Positions 16,182 through 24,700 of a stretch of DNA of 64,000 nt are shown one piece after another. The DNA is from Pleomorphomonas sp. PLEO (GTDB lineage Bacteria > Pseudomonadota > Alphaproteobacteria > Rhizobiales > Pleomorphomonadaceae). Location of the stretch: positions 2,471,001-2,535,000 of the forward strand of contig NZ_CP166625.1 of the NCBI RefSeq assembly GCF_041320595.1, written 5' to 3'. Positions within the stretch are counted from its first letter, which is position 1. Every line of letters begins with the position of its first letter. Position numbers and translations under genes: made by a program. Under the pieces are notes generated by a model. That model worked only from the letters and a program-made list of their open reading frames with translations. It was not told the DNA's origin and did not search any database.

Positions 16182-17825
16182 ATGTTGCGACGTTTCCTGG
16201 GAGCCATCTGCCTGCTGCTCGTGGTCGCCATGCCGGCGCAGGCGCTGCCGAAGTGGCAGCAGTTTCCGGCTCCGCCGCCCATGCCGCGGGCCGACCAAAC
16301 TGGCTTTGCCGATGTTCGCGGCATCAGCATGTTCTATTCGGTCTATGGCAAGGGCAAGGGATCGCCCATCCTGTTGATCCACGGCGGCATGTCGAGCAGC
16401 GATGTCTGGAGCTTCGAGGTGCCGACATTGGCCCAGAGCCACGAGGTGATCGTTGCCGATAGCCGTGGTCAGGGACGGTCGACGCGTGGCCTTGCCTGGC
16501 TGACCTACCACCGGATGGCAGAGGACTATGTGGCACTGCTCGCCCAGCTGAAGATCGACAGGGTAACGTTGGTCGGCTGGAGCGACGGTGGCATCATCGG
16601 CATCGACATCGCCATGTATCATCCCAAACTGCTCGATCGGCTGTTTGCGCAGGCCCCCAACGTCACGCCGGGCGGTTTGACGTCAATCCCCGATATCGAT
16701 CCACCGCCGCTCTCCGACAATCTGTCGCTCAGCGGGGCCTTTGAGGCGGATCCCGAGATTGAAAAGGCGCGCAATCGGCAGGTGGCGCGCGAGCGCGTGT
16801 TTCGGCGGCTATGGGCGACCGAGCCGAACTATTCGGATGACGATCTCGCCAAGATCCATGTGCCGACGGCGATCGTTATCGGCGACCACGATCCAGTCAT
16901 CCGCCCCGACCACATCGCCCACATCGCCCATATCATTCCCGGCGCCAAACTCGTCGTGCTGAAGGATGTCGGTCATCCCGCCCATTCGCAGGATCCCAAG
17001 CAATATCTCAAGGCGATTCTGGATTTCATGGGCGAGCCGTCGGCTACGGTCACGGGGGCGCCGGCCCCGAAGACATCTCAGCCGCTCGCCGCCGTTGCAC
17101 AGTCGCAGATGAAGGTCGCTCCCAAGGCGTCTCAGCCGCCCGCCGCCGTAGCGCAATCGCAAACGACGATCGCTCCCAAGGCGTCTCAGCCGCCCGCTGC
17201 CGTAGCGCAATCGCAAACGAAGGTCGCTCCCAAGGCGTCTCAGCCGCCCGCTGCCGTAGCGCAATCGCAAACGAAGGTCGCGCCTAAGGCTACTCAGCCG
17301 TCCGCCGCCGTAGCGCAATCGCAAACGACGATCGCTCCCAAGGCGCCTCAACCGGCCGCTGCCGTAGCGCAATCGCAAACGACAATCGCTCCCAAGGCGC
17401 CTCAGCCGCCTGCCGCCGTCGCGCAGTCGCAGATGAAGGTAGCTCCCAAGGCATCACAGCCGGCCGCTGCCCTTGCCCAGCCGCAGATGACGGTAGCTCC
17501 CAAGGCATCACAGCCGGCCGCTGCCGTTGCCCAGTCGCAGACGACGGTCGCTCCCAAGGCGCCTCAGCCGCCTGCTGCCGTTGCCCAGTCGCAGATGAAG
17601 GTAGCTCCCAAGACGCCTCAGGCGGCCGCCGCTGTTGCACAGTCCCAGACGACGGTCGCTCCCAAGGCGTCTCAGCCGGCCGCTGCCGTTGCACAGTCGC
17701 AGGTGACAGCCACGCCCAAGCCGCACGCTGTCCTTTTGCTGCCGCCCACGGCAGTCGTCTCCCAGGCGCATTCAGTCGCGACCTCTCAAACGGTGGGGCT
17801 TTCTACCCAGGGAACGGTCCAGTGA
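16182..17825 (+). CDS. alpha/beta-fold hydrolase with a 12-copy 18-residue repeat tail
   Basis: The first 22 residues are a signal peptide, so the enzyme is exported. Residues about 40-290 are an alpha/beta hydrolase: oxyanion segment LLIHGGMSS, nucleophile elbow GWSDGG, acid in GDHDPVI and catalytic histidine in DVGHPAHS. From about residue 295 a low-complexity tail consists of 12 tandem 18-residue units of the type APKASQPPAAVAQSQTTV, followed by about 37 Val/Pro/Ala/Gln-rich residues. A GGAG lies 9 bases before ATG 16182; the frame also opens at a TTG at 16176. Its stop overlaps the next gene's GTG start by four bases. The substrate is unknown. Confidence 0.88.
   Translation: MLRRFLGAICLLLVVAMPAQALPKWQQFPAPPPMPRADQTGFADVRGISMFYSVYGKGKGSPILLIHGGMSSSDVWSFEVPTLAQSHEVIVADSRGQGRSTRGLAWLTYHRMAEDYVALLAQLKIDRVTLVGWSDGGIIGIDIAMYHPKLLDRLFAQAPNVTPGGLTSIPDIDPPPLSDNLSLSGAFEADPEIEKARNRQVARERVFRRLWATEPNYSDDDLAKIHVPTAIVIGDHDPVIRPDHIAHIAHIIPGAKLVVLKDVGHPAHSQDPKQYLKAILDFMGEPSATVTGAPAPKTSQPLAAVAQSQMKVAPKASQPPAAVAQSQTTIAPKASQPPAAVAQSQTKVAPKASQPPAAVAQSQTKVAPKATQPSAAVAQSQTTIAPKAPQPAAAVAQSQTTIAPKAPQPPAAVAQSQMKVAPKASQPAAALAQPQMTVAPKASQPAAAVAQSQTTVAPKAPQPPAAVAQSQMKVAPKTPQAAAAVAQSQTTVAPKASQPAAAVAQSQVTATPKPHAVLLLPPTAVVSQAHSVATSQTVGLSTQGTVQ
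17064..17711 (+). repeat. 12 tandem copies of a 54-bp coding repeat
   Basis: The DNA repeat is in frame and encodes 18-residue units with conserved APK-x-x-QP-x-AAVAQSQ and a variable pair before APK (TKV, TTI, MKV, TTV). Neighbouring copies 2-4 are nearly identical in DNA, suggesting recent slippage or unequal recombination. Confidence 0.92.
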
Positions 17826-18202
17826 TCTTGGAGGTCTTTACGCGCGTCTTCGTCGACGGCGACGCGTTCGATCGAACCATCGCCTTCTACGTCGATCTGC
17901 TTTCCGGCAAGGAAACGCTGCGGTTTGCCTATCCCGAGGCTGGTCTCGAGCTTGCCGCCGTTTCTTCGGCCAAACTTTCCGTGCTGATCATTGCCGGCCC
18001 ACCCGAACGCCGCGCCCCGTTTGAAGCGGCGCGGCTGACGATCCAGGTCGATCGGCTGGAGCCCTATATCACTATAATGGGCAAGGCCGGCGGCCGACAG
18101 CTGGAGCCGATCCAGAAGACGCCGGTGGGGCGCAAGACCCGCTTCCAGCATGCCGATGGGACGGTCGTCGAATATGTCGATCACGATTCCGCTCGTGGAT
18201 GA
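17822..18202 (+). CDS. VOC-family (glyoxalase/bleomycin-resistance fold) protein
   Basis: A 126-residue protein starting with GTG at 17822, overlapping the stop of the hydrolase gene by four bases (GTGA) with AGGGAA upstream, so the two are coupled. The single vicinal-oxygen-chelate module is visible: an opening strand ILEVFTRVFV, the helix DRTIAFYVDLLSG, and the closing strands TRFQHADGTVVEYVDH. VOC proteins bind a divalent metal, but the ligand set here is not clearly complete: the usual first histidine position is not obvious. It could be a small-molecule binder rather than an enzyme. Confidence 0.82.
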   Translation: MILEVFTRVFVDGDAFDRTIAFYVDLLSGKETLRFAYPEAGLELAAVSSAKLSVLIIAGPPERRAPFEAARLTIQVDRLEPYITIMGKAGGRQLEPIQKTPVGRKTRFQHADGTVVEYVDHDSARG

Positions 18203-18277
18203 AGGATGAGCGGCGAGATCGGGAACATCCACAGGGCAAGACGGTTCCCTCAAGCTAAACCGCAATCGGAGGTCCGC

Positions 18278-18643
18278 ATGTCACTGATTTCAGAAAATCC
18301 CGTCCTGTTCGTCAAGCACGGTTGCCCGTTCTGCCTGAAGGTCCGCCTTTATCTTCTGGAAGCCGGCCTCATCGATACCGTCACCTTGCGGGAAAGCCGC
18401 TCGCCCGAGGAGGAGGAGGCCATGAAGGCGGAGCTGTCGCCTCACCTTGCCAAGGTCAGCTATCCCACGCTGCGCCTGGGCAACACCTACATGACGGAGT
18501 CGGATGACATCATCGCCCACTTCGTCAAGGACGGTGGGCCGGCGCCGGAGCAGTTGCCGACATTTCAGGCCTACGTCGATGGGCCGTTCAGCCAGCTTAT
18601 GGCGCTCTACCGGGAAAATGCCGAGCTCAAGCGGGGGGCCTGA
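18278..18643 (+). CDS. glutaredoxin / GST N-terminal domain protein with CPFC motif
   Basis: A 121-residue thioredoxin-fold protein. The start at 18278 has GGAGG six bases upstream. After the first strand comes HGCPFCLKVRLYLLEAG, with a CxxC pair (C16, C19) at the start of helix 1 as in glutaredoxins, followed by the cis-proline segment VSYPTLRLG and a TESDDIIAHF helix typical of GST N-terminal domains. The C-terminal GST helical domain is missing. It probably reduces or binds glutathione-mixed disulphides in the cytoplasm. It lies 75 bases after the VOC gene and may be co-transcribed. Confidence 0.85.
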   Translation: MSLISENPVLFVKHGCPFCLKVRLYLLEAGLIDTVTLRESRSPEEEEAMKAELSPHLAKVSYPTLRLGNTYMTESDDIIAHFVKDGGPAPEQLPTFQAYVDGPFSQLMALYRENAELKRGA

Positions 18644-18715
18644 CGAAAGGCGCGGCGGTGTGTGTCTTCGACTGCTTTCAGCCCGCTAATACTTGTTCCA
18701 AGGCCCAGGGCCTTC

Positions 18716-19132
18716 CTAGTCTCTTAGGGAGGCATCGGCCAACCAGGTGAAGCGAGCGTTCTGAGCGGCTAGATAGATGAAGCTGTTCCAGTAGAAGACA
18801 TAGATCGTATTCAAAAAAGAACCAGCAGGAACAGGAAGCTCGCGGATCGCCAAGGGAATGTGCTCAGCGCCATGAATGTCGATCCTGACCGGCCCAGGAT
18901 ACCATGACAGGTAGTTGGAGCTCGGCGGTTCAATGATCCAGAAAGCCAAACCTTCGAGAGTCAGCTCGGCCAACCGATAGAGTTCGCGTTCGCTTGGCTT
19001 CGCGTCTACCGCGCCGACAAACATGTCGAGCGTCAGGCTGGCCGTTCCGTTTTCATAATCAAGAACTGTTCTCTTGATCTCCGCGTCGTGAAACCCGTTT
19101 GGTAGTGTGACGTAAAGCTCATCCAGCGTCAT
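18716..19132 (-). CDS. hypothetical protein
   Basis: A 138-residue soluble protein of unknown family. It starts TLDELYVTLPNGFHDAEIKR and continues with alternating strands (TASLTLDMFVGA; FWIIEPPSSNYLSWYPGPVRIDIHGAE), a pattern seen in small beta-rich immunity-like or stand-alone cytoplasmic proteins. There are no signal peptide, membrane segments or cysteine motifs. GAAGGCAAGG lies shortly before the ATG at 19132. Base composition is lower in GC than its neighbours, which hints at recent acquisition. It is encoded upstream of flbD's end on the same strand but is unlikely to be flagellar. Confidence 0.7.
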   Translation of the reverse strand: MTLDELYVTLPNGFHDAEIKRTVLDYENGTASLTLDMFVGAVDAKPSERELYRLAELTLEGLAFWIIEPPSSNYLSWYPGPVRIDIHGAEHIPLAIRELPVPAGSFLNTIYVFYWNSFIYLAAQNARFTWLADASLRD

Positions 19133-19189
19133 AAGGCCTTGCCTTCCTGGTTTTCATCCTGCCCGTTGGACTGATACGCAAGAAGGCAC

Positions 19190-19206
19190 GGGCGGCTGAG
19201 CCGCCC
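19190..19206 (-). terminator. GC hairpin after flbD
   Basis: GGGCGGC-TGA-GCCGCCC, a 7-bp perfect stem, starts 8 bases after the flbD stop codon at the end of the fliF-fliG-fliH-fliN-flbD operon. The run after it is CTTCTTG rather than pure T. Confidence 0.5.
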
Positions 19207-19213
19207 ACTCTGG

Positions 19214-20587
19214 TTACGCCGTCGCGATTCGGCTGGTGCCGGGATCGGGCACGTCTATGCCGTCGGCCTCGTACTCGTTGAGCTTGTTTCGAAGGGTTCG
19301 GATGGAGATGCCGAGGATCTTGGCGGCGTGGGTGCGGTTGCCGAGGCAGTGGTCGAGCGTATCGAGGATGAGGTCGCGCTCCACCTCGGCGACGGTGCGG
19401 CCGACCAGCGCACGCGTCACCGCTTCCGCCGTCTGGGCGGCACGGGCGACCGGGTCGGCCGAGCGCGGCACCGCGGCCTCCATGCGGCCTCCATCGGGCA
19501 AGCGAATGGCCTCGACGCCAATCTCGGGGCCGCTGGCGAGCAGCACGGCACGGTGGATGGTGTTCTCAAGTTCGCGGACGTTGCCCGGCCAGCGGGCGGC
19601 GATCAGCTCGCGTTTGGCGTCGGCGGAGAGCGGCCGTTCCGGCATGCCGTTGATCTCGGCATACTTGCGGGTGAAATGCTCGGCCAGCGCCAGGATGTCG
19701 GCGGGACGGTCGCGCAGCGAAGGGATCTTCAGGTTGACGACGTTGAGGCGGTAGAGCAGGTCCTCGCGGAAGCGGCCTTCCTTGACGGCGTCGGCGAGGT
19801 TGCGGTTGCTGGTGGCGATGATGCGGATGTCCACCGGCACCGGTTTGCCGCCGCCGACGCGGTCGATCACCCGTTCCTGAATGGCGCGCAGCAATTTGGC
19901 CTGCAAGCGAACATCCATCTCGGAAATTTCGTCGAGCAGCAGCGTGCCGCCGGTGGCTTCCTCGAACTTGCCGATCCGGCGGGCGACGGCGCCGGTAAAG
20001 GCGCCCTTCTCGTGGCCGAACAGTTCCGATTCCAGCAGGTTCTCCGGGATGGCGGCGCAATTGACGGAGACGAAGGGCTTGTCGACGCGCGCCGACTTGC
20101 GGTGGACGTAGCGGGCGAGCACTTCCTTGCCGGTGCCGCTCTCACCGGTGATCAGGATCGACGCCTCGCTGGGCGCCACCTGGTCGGCGAGCTTCAGCAC
20201 CGCCAGCATTGCCTCGTCTCGCACCACGAGGTCGCGGCTGTCGGCGGCGACGGCGGCCAGCACGGCGGCGATCAGCTCGGCGTCGGGTGGCAGCGGGATA
20301 TATTCCTTGGCGCCGGCCCGGATGGCGGCGACGGCCGCCTTGGCGTCGGTGGCGATGCCGCAGGCGACGACGGGAACGTGGATGCGTTCCTCTTCCAGCG
20401 AGGTAATCAGCCGCTGGATCGGCAGTGACACGTCGATCATGACCAGATCGGCGCCGCGCCCCGAACGCAGCGTCCGGAGGGCGGTGTCTATGGTGTCGGC
20501 CTGCAATACCGACGCCCCCTTGTCCATGGCGATGCGGGTAGCGGCGGTGAGCTGCCCGTTGAGAGAGCCGACAATTAGAAGGCGCAT
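19214..20587 (-). CDS. flbD: sigma-54-dependent flagellar regulator FlbD
   Basis: FlbD activates late flagellar operons with sigma-54 and represses early ones (Caulobacter model). The 457 residues contain a receiver-like domain (1-115), an AAA+ domain (about 125-350) with Walker A GESGTGKE, the sigma-54 contact loop GAFTGA and Walker B GGTLLLDEIS, and a Fis-type HTH at the end (NRTHAAKILGISIRTLRNKL). The receiver keeps D52 but lacks the acidic pair (VGSLN instead) and the lysine near residue 100 (IPLPP), so it is probably not controlled by phosphorylation. It is the last gene of the fliF operon, 14 bases after fliN. Confidence 0.93.
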   Translation of the reverse strand: MRLLIVGSLNGQLTAATRIAMDKGASVLQADTIDTALRTLRSGRGADLVMIDVSLPIQRLITSLEEERIHVPVVACGIATDAKAAVAAIRAGAKEYIPLPPDAELIAAVLAAVAADSRDLVVRDEAMLAVLKLADQVAPSEASILITGESGTGKEVLARYVHRKSARVDKPFVSVNCAAIPENLLESELFGHEKGAFTGAVARRIGKFEEATGGTLLLDEISEMDVRLQAKLLRAIQERVIDRVGGGKPVPVDIRIIATSNRNLADAVKEGRFREDLLYRLNVVNLKIPSLRDRPADILALAEHFTRKYAEINGMPERPLSADAKRELIAARWPGNVRELENTIHRAVLLASGPEIGVEAIRLPDGGRMEAAVPRSADPVARAAQTAEAVTRALVGRTVAEVERDLILDTLDHCLGNRTHAAKILGISIRTLRNKLNEYEADGIDVPDPGTSRIATA

Positions 20588-20601
20588 TGGTCTATCTCCG
20601 G

Positions 20602-20946
20602 TCAGCGCTCGGCTTTGACGATTTCTGTCATCGTCACGCCGAGCTTGTCTTCGACCAGCACCACTTCGCCACGGGCGACGAGGCGGTCGTTGACGTAGAT
20701 GTCGATGGCTTCGCCGACCTTGCGGTCGAGCTCCAGAACGGAGCCGGGGGCGAGCTGAAGGAGGTCGCTGACGCCGAGGCGGGCGCGGCCGAGAATGGCC
20801 GAGACGCGCACGGGAACGTCGAACACCGCCTCAAGCTCGGCCGCCGAGCGGGTGATGGCCTGATCCTCGCCGTCGTCGCCACCGCGCCGGCGCTCGGCGG
20901 CATGGGACTCGAGGTCGATGCCCGAGGGCTCGTCGGCGGGGGTCAT
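20602..20946 (-). CDS. fliN: flagellar motor switch protein FliN
   Basis: FliN forms the lower C-ring, binding FliM and the FliH-FliI export complex. The 114-residue protein has the SpoA/FliMN domain from about residue 38: VFDVPVRVSAILGRARLGVSDLLQLAPGSVLELD ... VGEAIDIYVNDRLVARGEVV. The N-terminal 35 residues are variable and acidic. Its start overlaps the fliH stop by four bases (ATGA), indicating translational coupling. fliM is not in this cluster. Confidence 0.95.
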   Translation of the reverse strand: MTPADEPSGIDLESHAAERRRGGDDGEDQAITRSAAELEAVFDVPVRVSAILGRARLGVSDLLQLAPGSVLELDRKVGEAIDIYVNDRLVARGEVVLVEDKLGVTMTEIVKAER

Positions 20947-21629
20947 GTGGTGGCTCCGCTCTTGGACGTGAGGTTGGTCGGTTCGGTGACCGGCAGGTGA
21001 CGGGCGATCGCCGCCTCGATGCCGGCGATGATGGCGGCGTGGTCAAGCACGATGCCGCCATCCGCCCATTCGATACGGCAGTCGCCGCGCGCCATGCCGG
21101 GTTCGCCCAGCACCACGAGGCGGCCTTCAAAGCCGCGCTCAGCGACGAGGCGCTTCAGTTCGCTCTGGATCGGCTCGGCGTCGGTATCCGACAGGCGGAT
21201 GACGAGGTGAGGGGCGGCGCGCAATGGTGAGAAACAGTCTTCCAAGAGGCCGAGGATGCGCTCGCGCGGCTGTCGATCGACCAGTGAACCGGCGATCTTG
21301 ATGGCCACCGTCTCGGCCAGACGCACGGCGTCGGCCTCGATGCGCGCGCGCTCGGTGTCGAGAACGGCGAGGATGGACTGGGCGGCGCTGGCGAGGCGCT
21401 GGGCCTCGTCGGAAAGGCGCGTCGCTTCGCGGGCGGTTCTGTCGGCGGCTTGGGCCTCGGCGGACTCGCGTCCGGCGGCAAGGCCCCGCTGATAGGCGGC
21501 GTCCTCTGCTTCGGTGAGACGCGCCAGATGCTCCGGCTCGGGAATCATCACGGTCGTCGGCGAGCCGTCGGCGCGCGAGGCCGGGGCCGAGAAGTCGTTG
21601 TCGAACAGGAAGCGGGCCGGTGCCGCCAT
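20943..21629 (-). CDS. fliH: flagellar assembly protein FliH
   Basis: FliH regulates the FliI ATPase and links it to the C-ring. The 228-residue protein has the family layout: a Q/A/E-rich helical segment with GxxxG-like repeats (AAYQRGLAAGRESAEAQA, residues about 45-65), a long coiled region and a C-terminal globular part (RLSDTDAEPIQSELK ... GDCRIEWADGGIVLD). AGGAG lies 9 bases before the ATG at 21629; the alternative GTG at 21662, overlapping the fliG stop, has no ribosome site. Sequence divergence is normal for alphaproteobacterial FliH. Confidence 0.88.
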   Translation of the reverse strand: MAAPARFLFDNDFSAPASRADGSPTTVMIPEPEHLARLTEAEDAAYQRGLAAGRESAEAQAADRTAREATRLSDEAQRLASAAQSILAVLDTERARIEADAVRLAETVAIKIAGSLVDRQPRERILGLLEDCFSPLRAAPHLVIRLSDTDAEPIQSELKRLVAERGFEGRLVVLGEPGMARGDCRIEWADGGIVLDHAAIIAGIEAAIARHLPVTEPTNLTSKSGATT

Positions 21630-21658
21630 CAGCGGATACTCCTTCGCAAAGATGCTCG

Positions 21659-22723
21659 TCACATGACGAGCTCATCTTCGGATTTATTCTTGGAAATCAT
21701 GATCTCGCCCTTGGCGGCGAGATCCTTGGCGAGATTGATCAGGGCGGCCTGAGCTTCATCGACATCGCGCAGGCGTACTGCGCCCATGGCTTCCATGTCT
21801 TCCTTCAGCATCGCGGAGGCGCGGGCCGACATGTTGGCGAAGAACACGTCGCGCACCCCCTCCTTGGCACCCTTCAGCGCCAGGGCCAGCTTGTCCTTTT
21901 CGACCTGCCGCAACACGGTTTGGATGGCGCCGGCGTCGAGCTTGCCCAGATCGTCGAAGGTGAACATCAAGGCCTTGATGCGGTCGGCGGCGTCGCGATT
22001 GTGCTCCTCGAGAGCGGCGATGAACTTGGCCTCGGTGTTGCGATCGAAGGAGTTGAAGATCTCGGCCATCAGCTCGTGGGCGTCGCGCCGCTGGGTATTG
22101 GTGAGGTTGGACATGAACTCGACGCGCAGCGTCTGCTCGACCTTTTCGAGGATGTCCTTCTGCACCGCCTCCATCTTTAGCATGCGGTCGACCACTTCGA
22201 GGGCGAATTCGTCGGGCAGCTTGGACAGGACGCGCGCCGCGTGGTCGGAGTTGATCTTGGAGAGGACGACGGCGACGGTCTGAGGATATTCGTTCTTGAG
22301 GTAGTTGGCGAGCACGTTCTCCTGCACGTTGGAGAGCTTCTCCCACATGTTACGGCCGGCCGGACCACGGATCTCGTCCATGATGGCGTTGACCTTGTCC
22401 TGCGGCAGCACGGAGAGAAGCAGGCGCTCGGTGGTGTCGAAATTGCCCATCAGCGCCCCCGAGGAGGAGACGTGAGTGACGAATTCGACCAGAAGGTCGT
22501 CGAGCATGCTGGGGGTGATCGGCCCGAGCTTGGACATGGCGACGGAGAGCTGCTTGATCTCGATCTCGTCGAGCAGCTTCCAGATCGGCCCGCCGAAGCG
22601 GTCGCCGAGCGCCAGCATCATCACAGCCGCCTTCTCGGGGCCGTTCAGCGCCCGGTTTTCGCCGTCGGTGGAGATGGTAAGCGCGGTGCCCTTGGCAACC
22701 AGCGCGGTCGGGGACATGGCCAT
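21659..22723 (-). CDS. fliG: flagellar motor switch protein FliG
   Basis: FliG is the rotor protein that touches the stator MotA and FliF. The 354 residues show the N-terminal FliF-binding part ([24 protein letters not shown]), the middle domain with the EHPQ-like segment ([14 protein letters not shown]) and the C-terminal charged torque helix ([22 protein letters not shown]). The ATG at 22723 directly abuts the fliF stop codon; a second ATG lies two codons on. Its stop region is followed within 30 bases by fliH. Confidence 0.97.
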   Translation of the reverse strand: MAMSPTALVAKGTALTISTDGENRALNGPEKAAVMMLALGDRFGGPIWKLLDEIEIKQLSVAMSKLGPITPSMLDDLLVEFVTHVSSSGALMGNFDTTERLLLSVLPQDKVNAIMDEIRGPAGRNMWEKLSNVQENVLANYLKNEYPQTVAVVLSKINSDHAARVLSKLPDEFALEVVDRMLKMEAVQKDILEKVEQTLRVEFMSNLTNTQRRDAHELMAEIFNSFDRNTEAKFIAALEEHNRDAADRIKALMFTFDDLGKLDAGAIQTVLRQVEKDKLALALKGAKEGVRDVFFANMSARASAMLKEDMEAMGAVRLRDVDEAQAALINLAKDLAAKGEIMISKNKSEDELVM

Positions 22724-24430
22724 TTATGCTGCGGCCTCCGATAGCCAGTTACGGATGATGAGAGCTGCCTCGTTGGGATTGCCGGTGACGAGGTCGCCCA
22801 CCTTACGCACCTGGTCGACCTGCAGGGCGCCCAGCGCCTTGGCACTTTCGATGCGGGTATCCTGGGGGATGACGGTCTCCGGCTCCTCAATGGGAACCTC
22901 GAGGCCGTCGGGGCCCATCACCACCGGCCTGCCGGAGGAATCGAGCATTACCGTTACCGCGTTGCGGCCGGCGGCGGCGGCCTCGCTGAGGGCGGAGGTA
23001 ATGGCCGGCAGCGTCTCGGCGTCGATGTCTGAGCCGAGGATGCGGCGGATCAGCGGACGGACGGCAAACAGCAGCACCAAGAGCGTCACCAGGATCAACA
23101 CGCCCATCTCGGCGAAGCGCATGATGTCTTCGCGCGAGAAGTCGAACATCGAGGTCGGCGTGGTGGCGAGGTCGGTCGGGTTGGGCGGGCTGTCGGCGAA
23201 CTGGAGATTGACCACCTGCAGCTGATCGGCGCGCTTGTCGTCAAAGCCCATGGCGGTCCGCACCAGCGAGGTGATCTGGTCGAGTTCGGCCTGTGGCCGC
23301 GGTGCGTAGACCATGACGCCCTTGGCGTCGGGCGTGTAGCGGCCATCCACCAACACGGCGACGGACAGGCGCTTGACGCCACCGACTTCGGTCACCTGGG
23401 TGCGGCTGGTCTTGGAGATCTCGTAGTTGACCGTTTCGTCGGTGGTCTGGGTGTTGTCGGAGGTCTGGGCCGCGTTCGGGTTCTGCTGCTGATTGGCGTT
23501 GGGGATCTGGTTGCCGGCAGAGACAGGCGGGTTGCCCTGGTTGTCCTGGCTCAGCGACTTTTCCTCGCGCGTCTGGGTGGAGCGGACGACCTGGCCATTG
23601 GGGTCGAAGGTGTCCTGCGTTTCCTGAACGCGATTGAAGTCCATCTCGGCGGAGACACGAACGCGGGCGCGGCCGGCTCCGACAATGCTCTCGACGATGT
23701 CGCGAACGCGGCTTTCCACCTGGTTCTGGTAGGCGTTGGTGCGCTCGTCGGCGTTGCTGGCGAGGTATGACGCGCTGGTCTCATCGCCGTTGCCTTGGGC
23801 GAGCAGCCGGCCGGTCTCGTCGATCACCGAAATGCGCGACGGGTCGAGGCCGGAAACGGCCGAGGCGACGAGATGCTGGATGGCGCGAATCTGGCCGGGA
23901 TCGAGCGTGCCGCGCGTCTTCAAAACGATGGAGGCGGTGGGCTTCTGCTCGTCCTTGCGAAATAGCTGCTTCTCCGGCAGCACCAGATGCACGCGCGCCT
24001 GATCGACCTGGCGGATGGTGCGGATGGTGCGCGACAGCTCGCCTTCGAGGGCGCGCAGCGCGTTGACCGACTGCACGAAGGAGGTGGTGCCGAGGGCGTC
24101 GGTCTTGTCGAAAATCTCGTAGCCGACGCTATCGCCGGCGGGCAGGCCTTGCTGGGCAAGGCTCATGCGTGTCTGGTCGAGCTTGGTCTCGTCGACCAGA
24201 ATGGTGGTGCCATTGTCCTTCAAGGTGAAGGCGGTGTTGGCCGAGGTGAGCTGCTGAACGATGGATGCCGAGTCGTCCATGCTGAGGCCGGTATAGAGCG
24301 GCACCTGCTGGATGGCGGAGAAGCGGAGTACGATGAAGACGAAGAAGCCGATGAGGCCAAGCGCGACGGCGCCCATCGCCGCCAGCCGGCTTGGCCCCAA
24401 AGTTTTGAAGAATTCTCCAAATCCACCCAC
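22724..24430 (-). CDS. fliF: flagellar MS-ring protein FliF
   Basis: FliF builds the membrane ring at the base of the flagellum. From the GTG at 24430 (VGGFGEFFKTLGPSRLAAMG), with GGGGAA upstream, the protein is 568 residues, the usual size. There are two membrane helices (about residues 20-40 and 430-450), the secretin-like ring-building domain between, and a FliG-binding C-terminus (VRKVGDLVTGNPNEAALIIRNWL). The frame stays open to a GTG at 24502, but the extra 24 residues are unlike FliF. Upstream lie a CtrA-like box and an FlbD-like palindrome. It is the first gene of fliF-fliG-fliH-fliN-flbD. Confidence 0.96.
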   Translation of the reverse strand: MGGFGEFFKTLGPSRLAAMGAVALGLIGFFVFIVLRFSAIQQVPLYTGLSMDDSASIVQQLTSANTAFTLKDNGTTILVDETKLDQTRMSLAQQGLPAGDSVGYEIFDKTDALGTTSFVQSVNALRALEGELSRTIRTIRQVDQARVHLVLPEKQLFRKDEQKPTASIVLKTRGTLDPGQIRAIQHLVASAVSGLDPSRISVIDETGRLLAQGNGDETSASYLASNADERTNAYQNQVESRVRDIVESIVGAGRARVRVSAEMDFNRVQETQDTFDPNGQVVRSTQTREEKSLSQDNQGNPPVSAGNQIPNANQQQNPNAAQTSDNTQTTDETVNYEISKTSRTQVTEVGGVKRLSVAVLVDGRYTPDAKGVMVYAPRPQAELDQITSLVRTAMGFDDKRADQLQVVNLQFADSPPNPTDLATTPTSMFDFSREDIMRFAEMGVLILVTLLVLLFAVRPLIRRILGSDIDAETLPAITSALSEAAAAGRNAVTVMLDSSGRPVVMGPDGLEVPIEEPETVIPQDTRIESAKALGALQVDQVRKVGDLVTGNPNEAALIIRNWLSEAAA

Positions 24431-24512
24431 GCCAATTCCCCATTGTTCGACGCGGCAGGAATCGTCATCGCCGCCGCGGACCAACGCGGCAATTATTTCC
24501 ACACGCTTATGG

Positions 24513-24527
24513 TAAACAAGTTATTAA
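24513..24527. promoter_or_regulatory. CtrA-like box upstream of fliF
   Basis: The minus strand reads TTAATAACTTGTTTACC: TTAA-N7-TTTAC, one mismatch from TTAA-N7-TTAAC. It lies about 85-97 bases before the fliF GTG. Confidence 0.55.
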
Positions 24528-24598
24528 CGCCCGGCGGCCCATCCGGAGCGATTGGCGGAAAACCGCCAAAACCGGTTTATGAAGATTTGCATTATTCA

Positions 24599-24613
24599 CG
24601 GCATTTTTTGCCG
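24599..24613. promoter_or_regulatory. FlbD (ftr)-like palindrome upstream of fliF
   Basis: CGGCA-TTTTT-TGCCG is a 15-bp inverted repeat; the minus strand reads CCCGGCAAAAAATGCCG. It lies about 175 bases before fliF. In Caulobacter FlbD represses fliF from such a site. Confidence 0.6.
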
Positions 24614-24700
24614 GGCGTGGCCAAAAGGTGTCGCAAAAAGCAAGGGCGACCGATCCATTCGGACCGACCGCCCTTCAAATAGCAACCAGATATGACCCGT

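Noticed and set aside
17064..17711. CRISPR-like tandem repeats
   Set aside because: The 54-bp units adjoin without unique spacers, stay in frame and encode a protein repeat; this is a coding tandem repeat.
24552..24569. TTGGCGG-AAAA-CCGCCAA hairpin upstream of fliF as sigma-54 promoter
   Set aside because: GG and GC are 9 rather than 10 bases apart; it is only an inverted repeat of unknown role.
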